DNA of 64,000 nt from Tuctoria greenei (lineage: Eukaryota > Streptophyta > Magnoliopsida > Poales > Poaceae), in the NCBI GenBank assembly GCA_036927565.1, contig JAYESD010000009.1, positions 29,844,484 to 29,908,483 on the forward strand, read 5' to 3'. The notes beneath the pieces were generated by a model. The model was not told the origin of the DNA. It made no database searches and saw only the letters and a program-made list of their open reading frames with translations. The translations under genes and the position numbers were made by a program. Each line of letters begins with the position of its first letter. The stretch's first letter is position 1. This document shows, piece by piece, positions 19,601 to 30,221 of the stretch.

Positions 19601-21560
19601 TGTAGGATCGAAGAGCACGTGAAAAGCTACCAGAGGGGGGGTGAATGGTAGATTTAAAAATCTTACGCAGCGGAAACAATGAAACCCCAAACCCTTTCGG
19701 CAAAAAACGATCTGTTAAAGAAATCATGTATGAGACTAATCTAAACGTGTTTCACCGTGACAAAAGTAATATATATCAGAGAGAATCAAGTCACGAAGAC
19801 AACACAAAAAGAATCACTCGAATCCGTCGAGAGAAACTCAAGTTATGATCTAATGATCAAACAAGGGTCAATCTGATCTACCCGAGCAAAACAGTTTCTG
19901 GAATACTGCAAAGAAACTCGTGTAGCTCAGAAACCACAAATCCAATGACTGTGAAATTTTGACAGATGATAGACAATAAAGTTGTGAAGACAACCCATCA
20001 AGAATCACGTCAATTGGATCAGTAAAACTCGAGTTATGATAAAACCACCGACGAAAGGTAGTGCTGTCCAGAAACTCGACGAGTAAAACTTGTCTGGAAC
20101 AAGTCGGACGAACAAGGCACAAAAGTTCCTTCAAACTATGAATTTTATTCAATAGAACACAAGAGGAACAGCCCCAAAGTCCTCTTCCCGAACTTTGGCC
20201 TTCCCTTGCTTATATAACCAGCCCTTAGGCCATCCCAATCTCAACTAGGACTCTAATCCTAATCCGATTACAATCCTAACTTTCCATAACTGCTCAAGAT
20301 TCTTCTATACACAGATAGAAGCAATCTTAAGACTTCCAAACACCTTAGGAACGTATCCCACATTCCTAAACAACTCAATTTCGTGACACACACGAAATCC
20401 TAACATAACCAACTCGATACTTCCCATACCGAGCCATAACCGACTCTGCCGCAGCCAAAGTCTTCAACCGATACGATCCGATCCTTCCGATCAGATCTTC
20501 CTTCCATAATCCGTCTCTAGAAGCATATTGCCACGTCATGCACCTCATGCATACGTGCGAACACCTTCCTTCGACCTTCATATGCACTGCCCTTGATTCA
20601 ATCATCCTGCGCGACCTCCTGACCCGCTCAACCACAGTTCCTCCCGAACTTGGTTGTTGGAACCTCATCTCCTCCTGAGACTAGTCCAATGGATCCTGTC
20701 ACCAGCCATGACTTGAACTCAAGCAACACCTGCACATGAACAAACAACCAATCCATACGAGCCCAAGTCCTCGACTTGACTCACGTTAGTTCCGAACACA
20801 ACACCTTACGTGAGAACCTCACATAAGCATGTTGCAAAGCATAGCAAAACGATATCAACCGTATCATCCAAAACGCACCAAAAACTTAGCAAATGAAAAC
20901 TAAGCAATCTTTCCAATCAAGTAAAGCAAATACAAGACATTGCAAATGCAAAGCAGAAGTACTGCGGTCAAGTTCCGGACCTTGCCAGAGCAACCCGGAG
21001 CTTGAGCCGGAGCAAACAAGAACTAGTAGAACCTAGCGCCGGAGCTTACCAAAACTAGTAGATCATGGATCCGGAGCTTACCAAAACTAGTAGATCCTGG
21101 ATCCGGAGCTTATCAAAACTAGTAGATCCTGGATCCGGAGCTTATCAAAACTAGTCGGAACTAGTCAACCCAAAACCCGGAGCTAGACAAAGTACGTCGA
21201 AGCTTAGCATCCCGGAGCTAACGAAAATATGCCGGAGCTATCAAATATATGCCGGAGCTAAAGATAAAGCTCACCGGAGCTAACGAAAATATGCCGGAGC
21301 TATCAAATATATGTTGGAGCTAAAGATAAAGCTCACCGGAGCTAACCAAAGCTGGTCGGACCTTACCAAGAAGTCGGACCTAGCATCAAACGTAACCGGA
21401 GCTACCCAAAGCAAGCCGGACCTATCGTCGGACCTTGCTGTAGCTCGGAGCTAGAGTCGAACCTTGATAAAAAGGTGTTTTGGCGATATTAAAAACTTTT
21501 ATCATCAAAGCCAAGTGTATGCACTACAAGCCAATGTATTCAGCACACATAGGTCTTACA
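19601..21560 (-). repeat. Copia-2 3' LTR
   Basis: Borders as in the other copies. Contains the TATA-bearing segment 20181-20461 that Copia-1 lacks, and an expanded U3 array of CCGGAGCT words (about 20985-21450), including three near-identical units around actagtagatcctggatccgg (21050-21160). Confidence 0.95.
20208..20217 (-). promoter_or_regulatory. TATA box in the Copia-2 3' LTR
   Basis: Minus-strand GGTTATATAAGC. The same motif lies in the 5' LTR at about 28798-28807. A start about 30 bp downstream falls near 20180, almost exactly at the edge of the segment deleted in Copia-1. Confidence 0.65.
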
Positions 21561-21573
21561 ATCTCCCCCTTGA
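21561..21573 (-). other. Copia-2 polypurine tract
   Basis: Plus strand atctcccccttga directly after the LTR, giving a G-rich purine run in element sense. Confidence 0.85.
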
Positions 21574-22567
21574 TGAATGCATTGGCAACACCATTTAAAA
21601 TTCCGAACATTGGCTTATTCAAATAAAAGTTTTGAAAACAATTTCTCCCCTTTTTGTTTAAATAAAAAATAAAATGAGAAGGAAAAAAAATATCCCATAT
21701 TATCTCTCCCCCTTTATTAACTTTCCTTATGCACATATTCTCTTCATGCTTATCTCTTCCTTTTTGAATGTGTGATTAATCTCTCCCCCTTTGACAATGT
21801 ATTCAGCAAGGTAAAAGAGAAATTTTAATTGTTATGAGATATAACATATACATATAAACAAAGCTCACCCAAGTCATACTATCAAGTAACTTACACTATC
21901 ACATCAATGAGATACATAATGTAGTGTAAGCCATGCTAGAAAGCAAGTGTGATTTTCAATTTTAGCTGGTCATGATCTCACAAACTCAACTATTTCAAAA
22001 CCTGAAAGCATGACATTTGTTGCTGCATCTTATTATTTTTCAAAGCATAAATTTAGATAATATGATATTTGCAAGAGATTATATGCTCATCTGCCTTATT
22101 CTAACCAACCAAGCCAAGCCTATGTCATTTGACAATCAAAAGCTTAAGGACATGGTTTTAGTCATACACAACTTCTTCCAAGTTCATATCTAAGTGCAAT
22201 GACAAGCCATCTCGAAAGAAGAAGTGCGATGCATGCATATTCTCTTGATCTTTTCTCAATTTATATTTGTTCATAAAAACTCAACATATGAGTTGATTAC
22301 TTGATAAATTCTTAATGATTAAAAGCATTTGTGAGCATGCAACAAGTTCAAAACAGCAAGAAAGTTCGACCATGACCAGATTTAGTGTAAGTAATTATTC
22401 CAATTACTAGACATGGCAAAAACTACAAAAAGTATAACACGAGTAATGTAGTAAGAACTTTCAGCATGTAAAAGGAATCACAAAGTCATATATGTATGAA
22501 ATAATATGCTCATATTATTTTAATTTCAGATTCACACATAGACTTCCTAAGTTTCAAAAACTCCCCC
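21574..22567 (-). other. Copia-2 3' non-coding region
   Basis: About 1 kb AT-rich region homologous to 6186-7188, again with extra ctccccc tracts and no convincing ORF. Confidence 0.7.
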
Positions 22568-25500
22568 TCAATTTAAGCCATGAGGATGCATAACCCCTAT
22601 TTCACTACGAATGTAACAAAAACGAGTGAAATCCAAAGGTTTTGTAAAAATGTCAGCCAATTGTTGTTCGGTATCTACATGGTGAAGCACAATGTTTCCT
22701 TTTTCAACATTATCACGGAGAAAGTGATACCTAATGTCAATGTGCTTAGTTCTAGAATGTTGCACGGGGTTTTTAGCAATGCAAATAGCACTAGTGTTAT
22801 CACAGAATAGTGGAACACTATCTAGATCAACCCCATAGTCCTTAAGTGTTTGAACAATCCAAAGAATTTGTGAACAAGCACTAGCAGCAGCTACATACTC
22901 AGATTCAGCTGTGGATTGTGCAACTGAACTTTGTTTTCTAGAGGACCAAGCAACAAGAGAATTACCAAGAAAATGACAAGCACCGGAAGTACTTTTCCTA
23001 TCAATCCTACAACCCCCAAAATCAGCATCCGAAAAAGCTTTCAAAGAAACGATTGAGGAAGAAGGAAGAAAAATGCCAAATTCTTGAGTTCCATGAAAGT
23101 ACCTGAGAATCCTTTTGACGGCTTGACGATGTGAAACACGTGGGGAAGCTTGAAACCGTGCACAAAGACATACGCTGAATTGTATGTCCGGTCTTGATGC
23201 CGTAAGGTACAAAAGTGATCCGATCATACTTCTATAATCTTTTTGATCCACAGATTCACCATCTTCATCAAGTTCAAGTGTTGTTGCTGTTCCCATTGGT
23301 GTCCGAAGAGGCTTGCTTTTGTCCATGTTGAAGCGCCTTAGGAGATCTTTGGTATACTTTGTTTGATGCACAAAGGTACCCTCCTTGGTTTGCTTGATTT
23401 GCAGCCCCAAAAAGTAAGTGAGTTCACCCATCATACTCATTTCAAATTCGGAACTCATCATTGCTGAAAACTTGGACACAAGATCATGAGAAGCACAACC
23501 AAAGATAATATCATCCACATACACTTGAACGAATAATGAGTCATTGCCATGATTAAGCACAAAAAGAGTTTTATCAACCTTTCCCATTGTAAACCCCTTT
23601 TCAAGTAAGAATGTTTTTAACCTATCATACCATGCTCTAGGGGCTTGTTTGAGACCATATAAGGCTTTGGACAGTTTGTAAACATGATTAGGAAAATCTG
23701 GATTTTCAAAACCTGGTGGTTGTTTGACATAAACCTCCTCATCTATGTAGCCATTAAGAAAAGCACTTTTAACATCCATTTGATATAGCTTAAAACCTTT
23801 AGATGATGCGAAAGCTAACAAAATTCTTATGGCTTCTAATCTAGCGACAGGAGCAAAAGTTTCATCAAAATCTAGACCTTCAACTTGAGTGAAACCTTGA
23901 GCAACCAACCTAGCCTTATTCCTAATCACAACCCCATCCTCACTTTGTTTATTTTTATATACCCATTTAGTTCCAATTAAAGTGTGGCCTTGAGGTGGAG
24001 GTACAAGTTTCCAAACATTATTTCTTTCAAAATTTTCTAACTCTTCTTGCATGGCAATAATCCAAGATTCATTAGTGAGTGCGTGTGATATATCTTTGGG
24101 TTCAAAAGAAGCAACAAAAGCAGAATGAGCATGAGAGTTTGGATCGCAAAACCTGGACCGTGTGACTCGTTCATGCAAGCTTCCAATCATCTGTTGTGGG
24201 GGATGATCTTTGTAAAAACGTAGGGGAACAGATGTCTCACAAGCTTCTTTTTCATTAGGTTCATTGTAGATTGACGAGCTTGTGATTTGTGGACGATCAG
24301 GACCAGCAGAGGTGACAGCCGGAGCTTGTTCAATGTCCGGAGCTGGACACGTGTCAACTTCGGAACTACCAGGCAGTATCACCGGCTCTTCTTCATCTTC
24401 GAAAATACCCTCCCCCTGAGAATATGAATCTGGTCCTGCAACACCGGAGCTAGTACCTGGGCTAGCTTCATCAAAAGACACTTCACAAGTCTCCACAATT
24501 TTGTTAGTGTCAAGTAAAAGCACACGGTAGCCTCTAGTATGAGATGGATAACCAAGAAACATGCCATCATTGGATCTAGGTTCAAATTTATCAAGATTAC
24601 CATGTTTCTTAACAAAGCATTTGCAACCAAAGACCCGAAAGTGTGTAACACTAGGCCTATGTCCAAACCGGAGCTCATATGGTGTTTTACCTAGCTTAGC
24701 ACGCAAGAAAACACGATTTGAGACATAACAAGCGGTTGCTAATGCATCAGCCCAAAATTTCCTAGGGGTTTGATATTCATCAAGCATAGTCCTAGCCATC
24801 TCAACTAGGGTTCTGTTCTTTCTTTCTACAACACCATTTTGTTGAGGTACATATGGTGAAGAAAATTGATGATCTATTCTATTTTCAGCACAAAAGTGAT
24901 CAAAGAATTGATTTTTAAATTCAGTTCCATTATCACTTCTAATTGCTTTTAATGATCCTGGGTGATCAATTGATAATCTAAGAAATAAAGTTCTAAAGTG
25001 ACTAAAGACTTCATTCTTAGACGCCATAAAATACACCCAAGAATATCTAGAATAATCATCAACAATAACAAGAGCATACCATTTACCTCCGAAGGATTGA
25101 ACACGTGAAGGTCCTACGGTGTCAAGATGCAAAAGTTGACATGGTTCAGTTGTCATGATCATTGTGAGAGGAGTATGTGAACCTGCAACCATATTAGCAT
25201 GTCTACAAGAAGAGCACACAATTTCTTTGTCCCCTTTAAGCTTAGGCAGCCCACGTATGCGATCAAGAGCACTAACATGCGTTAGGTGATCAAAGCCTAC
25301 GTGACCAAGTCTACGATGCCAAAAATATAAGTCCTTTGAATCATTAGCAATTAGACACCTATGCTTAGAAGAAGACATATCAATCAGCTTTAAAGACTCT
25401 TCCAAACCGAGACATGTTAAAAATAAGCTCACTATTTGAATCTACAACTTTGCAGCAGTTTTTATTGAAAGTAATTTCTAGATTTTCATCTAGCAATTGT

Positions 25501-25739
25501 GAAACAGAAAGCAAGTTATATTTCAAATTTTTGACAAGTGCCACATCCTTCAAAGTGTAGTGATCATTTACTCTAACCGAACCCTTAGCAATTATAGGAG
25601 TTGAAGAATTATCGGCAAAAGTAACATTCTCTACACGTGACACAAAGGTGAGGGAGGAGAACCAATCTTTGTTACCGGTCATGTGGCGTGAGCAACCTGA
25701 ATCCACAATCCAAATATTCTCCTTCCTCAAGCGTGTAAC
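22568..25739 (-). pseudogene. pol: Copia-2 pol (PR-INT-RT-RH), single 2-nt deletion
   Basis: Starts after the amber codon at 25740-25742. Protease DSGCSRHMTG is in the first piece (25730-25380). A 2-nt deletion at about 25381-25385 (atcaatcagc where Copia-1 reads atcaagatcagc) shifts frame; the rest is one frame to 22568. Counting from 25432: GAG-pre-integrase finger H39, H44, C73, C76; integrase triad D104, D167, E203 with a D-35-E spacing; RT QMDVKSAF at 551-558 and YVDD at 638-641; RNase H DADFGG, ESEYVA and FCDNTSA toward the C-terminus; end MHPHGLN. The linker 325-400 is Pro/Glu/Ser-rich and variable between copies. The only visible defect is the frameshift, so loss is recent. Confidence 0.92.
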
Positions 25740-25742
25740 CTA
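25740..25742 (-). other. In-frame amber codon separating gag and pol (Copia-2)
   Basis: Context in element sense AUG-UAG-GUU-ACA. Equivalent codons are UAG at 10361-10363 (Copia-1) and 50700-50702 (Copia-3), and UGG at 45101-45103 (Copia-4). Because Gag and Pol share a frame, UAG suppression would give Gag-Pol. The downstream bases do not match the CARYYA readthrough context. Confidence 0.8.
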
Positions 25743-28127
25743 CATAGAAGCACAATACGCCGATGACTCAATACTGGGGTTAGTCAAAAGGCATTTAGGA
25801 ATCCAGTACTGAGTCACGCGACGTGCACCAGGAAAAACACGCGAATGCTGAGATAAAACAGCAGGTTTATGAGTCAAAGATTGAGGTTTTCTTTTCTTAA
25901 CAGTTGATTTAGAAGTTGTTACTTGTTTAGAGTGAAAACCGGTAGCTCCGGAGGTAAAAGCAGAAGGTCCGGAGGCAAAAACTGAAGCTCCAGAGGGAAC
26001 AACAGAAGATCCGGTAGCTCTTGGAGCTATCGGAACTATCGGAGCTGCTTTTGCGGATTTCTTACCAGAAGGTCTGGAAGCTACCTTCTCAAATTTCTGA
26101 CTCACTAGAGCAGGTTGTGTTTTTCTAATTGCATGAAAGTTATAAGATCTAGCAATTTTTCTTTCCTTTTTCTGTTGTTTAGCTAGTCTATAACAAAAAT
26201 CTATGACATGACCATCTCTACCACAGAAGGTACAATGAAATTTAACTTTGTGTTCATGTCTAGATGAGCAAGCAATATTTTTATTTGAAACCGAATGAGG
26301 CAACACTCCTGCAGATTTGAAAACCACTTCTTTTTGTTTAGGAACTGTTTGAATCAAACCACTTCCTAATGACCTTACAATTTTAGGTGGATGTGCCTTA
26401 GCATGAACATGAGAATCAAAACCTAAACCAGTTTTATCTTTGCTAGACTTGGAAGAATTCAGCAGCAAGTTTAGATTCTTATCCCCATTACAAAACCGAC
26501 CTAGTGTCCTATTCATGTCATCAAGTTTCTTGGACAAGTCTAGGCAGTTTTCACATGAAGTTTTTCCTTTTAGTTTGCAATTGGAACAAAATTTAACTTC
26601 ATGAGAACGTAAAGCATTGTTCAACATAGAAATTTCATTCATAGCATCTTGCAGTTTCTTATCAAGATTTTCACATGCAGAACAATGCAAGTCAATTGTA
26701 GAACAGCTAGCATCTTTCAAGTTTTTATCATTAAGTGCAGCAAGCTCTTTGTTCTTTTTAATTTCTTCATCAAGTTTATCTAGAGTGGAGGAGTGTGCAC
26801 TTCTTAATGTGGACAATTGTTCATAGATTAAGTCACATGAGGGACATGCATCATCACTAGGAATCAAAGTTTTTAAACGGTTAATTTCAGATTCTAGTGA
26901 TTCAATTTTAGCAGCACTATCCCTAAGCTTTTTGTCCTTTTTCTTGACAATAATAGTTGCACGAGAAATAGCATCACACATTTCATTGCAGGTAGAACAT
27001 ACCTCATCATCATCACTGTTGTGTTCTGCTTCCTCCTGACTTGATCTTGATCTTGCTTTGCCCGCCATGAAGCATAAGTTGGCCAGATCATCATTATCTT
27101 CATCACTTTCAAAGTCTACATCACTTGAACTGAGCTCTTGAAGCGCGGTGATGAAGCTGTTGATCATCTTGCGTCCTATGGTACCTTTATTCTTCTTGTT
27201 GGAATTTCCAGAGGAGGTCCGGATCTTGCTTTGTTTTTCTTCCCGGGTGGTCGGACCTGAAAGGTTAGGGCATTCTGTACGAAAGTGTCCTTTTTTACCA
27301 CATTCAAAACAGCGTTGAGGTCCGGAGCTTCCTCTCCTTCTAGTTCTCACATTTTGCAATGCTTTTGAGAATCTAGTAGAGATGAGTGCCAACTCCTCTT
27401 CTGGAATTTCTTCGATCTGCTCCAGGGTTAGTGAGGACAACAAAGCAAGAGTATTGCAGGATGATGATTGGCCGGAGCTAGACATATCACGTTGTGAGAC
27501 AAATGCAATAGACTTGTTTGGGTTCTTACGTGCTAGGATGTCAATTTCATGAGTTTTTAGTTTAGAATAAAGTACATCTAATGTAAGAGAACTCATGACA
27601 GTTGATTCACGAATAGATGTTACTTTCATCTCCCAAATTGTCATGTCTAATGCACTAAGAAGTTGTCTAGCATTCTCAGCATCAGAAAAATTTACATTGA
27701 CACTACGTAAGTTGCTGAGAATTTTATTGAAACGAGCAAAGAGGTCATCGATCGACTCACCTGGTTGCATCTCAAAACGCATATATTCTTTCTTGAACAT
27801 ATCTTGTTTTACCTCCTTGATTGTGTTGGAGCCTTCATGATAATCACAGAGAGCTCTCCAAACGTCGTATGCTGATCGGAGGTGTGCGACACGATCAAAG
27901 TCGCTTTGAGTGAGTCCTTGGATGATCAAGTTTCGGGCTTTCTTGTTGTTGTCGACGTCCCGGAGGTTCGTGGCCGTGACTTGATCATTGGGTGGCACTT
28001 CATAAGGCTTATACACCTTCTCCCATATTGCAAAGCCTTGTGCCTGGATAAAAGCCTCCATGTGTGCCTTCCAAACCTGAAAATCAATACCAGCAAACAC
28101 ACAAGGTTTGACGGAGTACTTCTCCAT
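25740..28127 (-). CDS. gag: Copia-2 Gag, 795 aa, intact
   Basis: Starts at ATG 28127, about 50 bp after the PBS, and ends at UAG 25740-25742. Residues about 10-230 match copia-type Gag (UBN2), including IWEKVYKPYEVP, LRSAYDVWRALCDY and MQPGESIDDLFARF. Zinc knuckle 1: C273, C276, H281, C286. Residues 330-560 form a coiled-coil-rich middle studded with Cys pairs (C377/C380, C428/C431, C482/C485, C514/C517, C525/C528). Zinc knuckle 2: C632, C635, H640, C645 (CTFCGRDGHVIDFC), followed by a Ser/Ala/Gly/Pro-rich tail. It is longer than typical Copia Gags and fits the SIRE/Maximus type. It would assemble cytoplasmic virus-like particles and bind element RNA. The stop is in frame with Pol. Confidence 0.92.
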   Translation of the reverse strand: MEKYSVKPCVFAGIDFQVWKAHMEAFIQAQGFAIWEKVYKPYEVPPNDQVTATNLRDVDNNKKARNLIIQGLTQSDFDRVAHLRSAYDVWRALCDYHEGSNTIKEVKQDMFKKEYMRFEMQPGESIDDLFARFNKILSNLRSVNVNFSDAENARQLLSALDMTIWEMKVTSIRESTVMSSLTLDVLYSKLKTHEIDILARKNPNKSIAFVSQRDMSSSGQSSSCNTLALLSSLTLEQIEEIPEEELALISTRFSKALQNVRTRRRGSSGPQRCFECGKKGHFRTECPNLSGPTTREEKQSKIRTSSGNSNKKNKGTIGRKMINSFITALQELSSSDVDFESDEDNDDLANLCFMAGKARSRSSQEEAEHNSDDDEVCSTCNEMCDAISRATIIVKKKDKKLRDSAAKIESLESEINRLKTLIPSDDACPSCDLIYEQLSTLRSAHSSTLDKLDEEIKKNKELAALNDKNLKDASCSTIDLHCSACENLDKKLQDAMNEISMLNNALRSHEVKFCSNCKLKGKTSCENCLDLSKKLDDMNRTLGRFCNGDKNLNLLLNSSKSSKDKTGLGFDSHVHAKAHPPKIVRSLGSGLIQTVPKQKEVVFKSAGVLPHSVSNKNIACSSRHEHKVKFHCTFCGRDGHVIDFCYRLAKQQKKERKIARSYNFHAIRKTQPALVSQKFEKVASRPSGKKSAKAAPIVPIAPRATGSSVVPSGASVFASGPSAFTSGATGFHSKQVTTSKSTVKKRKPQSLTHKPAVLSQHSRVFPGARRVTQYWIPKCLLTNPSIESSAYCASM

Positions 28128-28174
28128 GATGATTAGTCAAAAACACGTGCAAATCACAAAGATTAGAGCACTGT

Positions 28175-28187
28175 GGCTCTGATACCA
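28175..28187 (-). other. Copia-2 primer-binding site (initiator tRNA-Met)
   Basis: TGGTATCAGAGCC in element sense, two bases from the LTR end at 28190. Confidence 0.93.
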
Positions 28188-28189
28188 AT

Positions 28190-30150
28190 TGTAGGATCGA
28201 AGAGCACGTGAAAAGCTACCAGAGGGGGGGTGAATGGTAGATTTAAAAATCTTACGCAGCGGAAACAATGAAACCCCAAACCCTTTCGGCAAAAAAACGA
28301 TCTGTTAAATAAATCGTGTATGAGACTAATCTAAACGTGTTTCACCGTGACAAAAGTAATATATATCAGAGAGAATCAAGTCACGAAGACAACACAAAAA
28401 GAATCACTCGAATCCGTCGAGAGAAACTCAAGTTATGATCTAATGATCAAACAAGGGTCAATCTGATCTACCCGAGCAAAACAGTTTCTGGAATACTGCA
28501 AAGAAACTCGTGTAGCTCAGAAACCACAAATCCAATGACTGTGAAATTTTTACAGATGATAGACAATCAAGTTGTGAAGACAACCCAACAAGAATCACGT
28601 CAATTGGATCAGTAAAACTCGAGTTATGATAAAACCACCGACGAAAGGTAGTGCTGTCCAGAAACTCGACGAGTAAAACTTGTCTGGAACAAGTCGGACG
28701 AACAAGGCACAAAAGTTCCTTCAAACTATGAATTTTATTCAATAGAACACAAGAGGAACAGCCCCAAAGTCCTCTTCCCGAACTTTGGCCTTCCCTTGCT
28801 TATATAACCAGCCCTTAGGCCATCCCAATCTCAACTAGGACTCTAATCCTAATCCGATTACAATCCTAACTTTCCATAACTGCTCAAGATTCTTCTATAC
28901 ACAGATAGAAGCAATCTTAAGACTTCCAAACACCTTAGGAACGTATCCCACATTCCTAAACAACTCAATTTCGTGACACACACGAAATCCTAACATAACC
29001 AACTCGATACTTCCCATACCGAGCCATAACCGACTCTGCCGCAGCCAAAGTCTTCAACCGATACGATCCGATCCTTCCGATCAGATCTTCCTTCCATAAT
29101 CCGTCTCTAGAAGCATATTGCCACGTCATGCACCTCATGCATACGTGCGAACACCTTCCTTCGACCTTCATATGCACTGCCCTTGATTCAATCATCCTGC
29201 GCGACCTCCTGACCCGCTCAACCACAGTTCCTCCCGAACTTGGTTGTTGGAACCTCATCTCCTCCTGAGACTAGTCCAATGGATCCTGTCACCAGCCATG
29301 ACTTGAACTCAAGCAACACCTGCACATGAACAAACAACCAATCCATACGAGCCCAAGTCCTCGACTTGACTCACGTTAGTTCCGAACACAACACCTTACG
29401 TGAGAACCTCACATAAGCATGTTGCAAAGCATAGCAAAACGATATCAACCGTATCATCCAAAACGCACCAAAAACATAGCATATGAAAACTAAGCAATCT
29501 TTCCAATCAAGTAAAGCAAATACGAGACATTGCAAATGCAAAGCAGAAGTACTGCGGTCAAGTTCCGGACCTTGCCAGAGCAACCCGGAGCTTGAGCCGG
29601 AGCTAACAAGAACTAGTAGAACCTAGCGCCGGAGCTTACCAAAACTAGTAGATCCTGGATCCGGAGCTTACCAAAACTAGTAGATCCTGGATCCGGAGCT
29701 TATCAAAACTAGTAGATCCTGGATCCGGAGCTTATCAAAACTAGTCGGAACTAGTCAACCCAAAACCCGGAGCTAGACAAAGTACGTCGAAGCTTAATAT
29801 CCCGGAGCTAACGAAAATATGCCGGAGCTATCAAATATATGCCGGAGCTAAAGATAAAGCTCACCGGAGCTAACGAAAATATGCCGGAGCTATCAAATAT
29901 ATGCCGGAGCTAAAGATAAAGCTCACCGGAGCTAACCAAAGCTGGTCGGACCTTACCAAGAAGTCGGACCTAGCATCAAACGTAACCGGAGCTACCCAAA
30001 GCAAGCCGGACCTATCGTCGGACCTTGTTGTAGCTCGGAGCTAGAGTCGGACATTGATAAAAAGGTGTTTTGGCGATATTAAAAACTTTTATCATCAAAG
30101 CCAAGTGTATTCACTACAAGCCAATGTATTCAGCACACATAGGTCTTACA
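28190..30150 (-). repeat. Copia-2 5' LTR
   Basis: 1961 bp, nearly identical to 19601-21560. TATA at about 28798-28807 on the minus strand. The U3 CCGGAGCT array spans about 29580-30055. Confidence 0.95.
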
Positions 30151-30221
30151 AGTCAGTAATATGAAATTGAAATATCTTGAATACTTTGAATCTGAAATGA
30201 TAAAATGACTTATAAACTCAC

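Larger units (their letters stand above)
19601..30150 (-). mobile_element. Copia-2: youngest and most intact Copia element of the window
   Basis: 10,550 bp with two about 1.96-kb LTRs that differ at roughly 15-20 positions by eye, a perfect TSD, PBS and PPT. Gag is fully open (795 codons). After an in-frame UAG, Pol is open except for one 2-nt deletion near 25381-25385. All catalytic motifs are present. It could be mobilised in trans and was probably active recently in this lineage. Confidence 0.95.
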
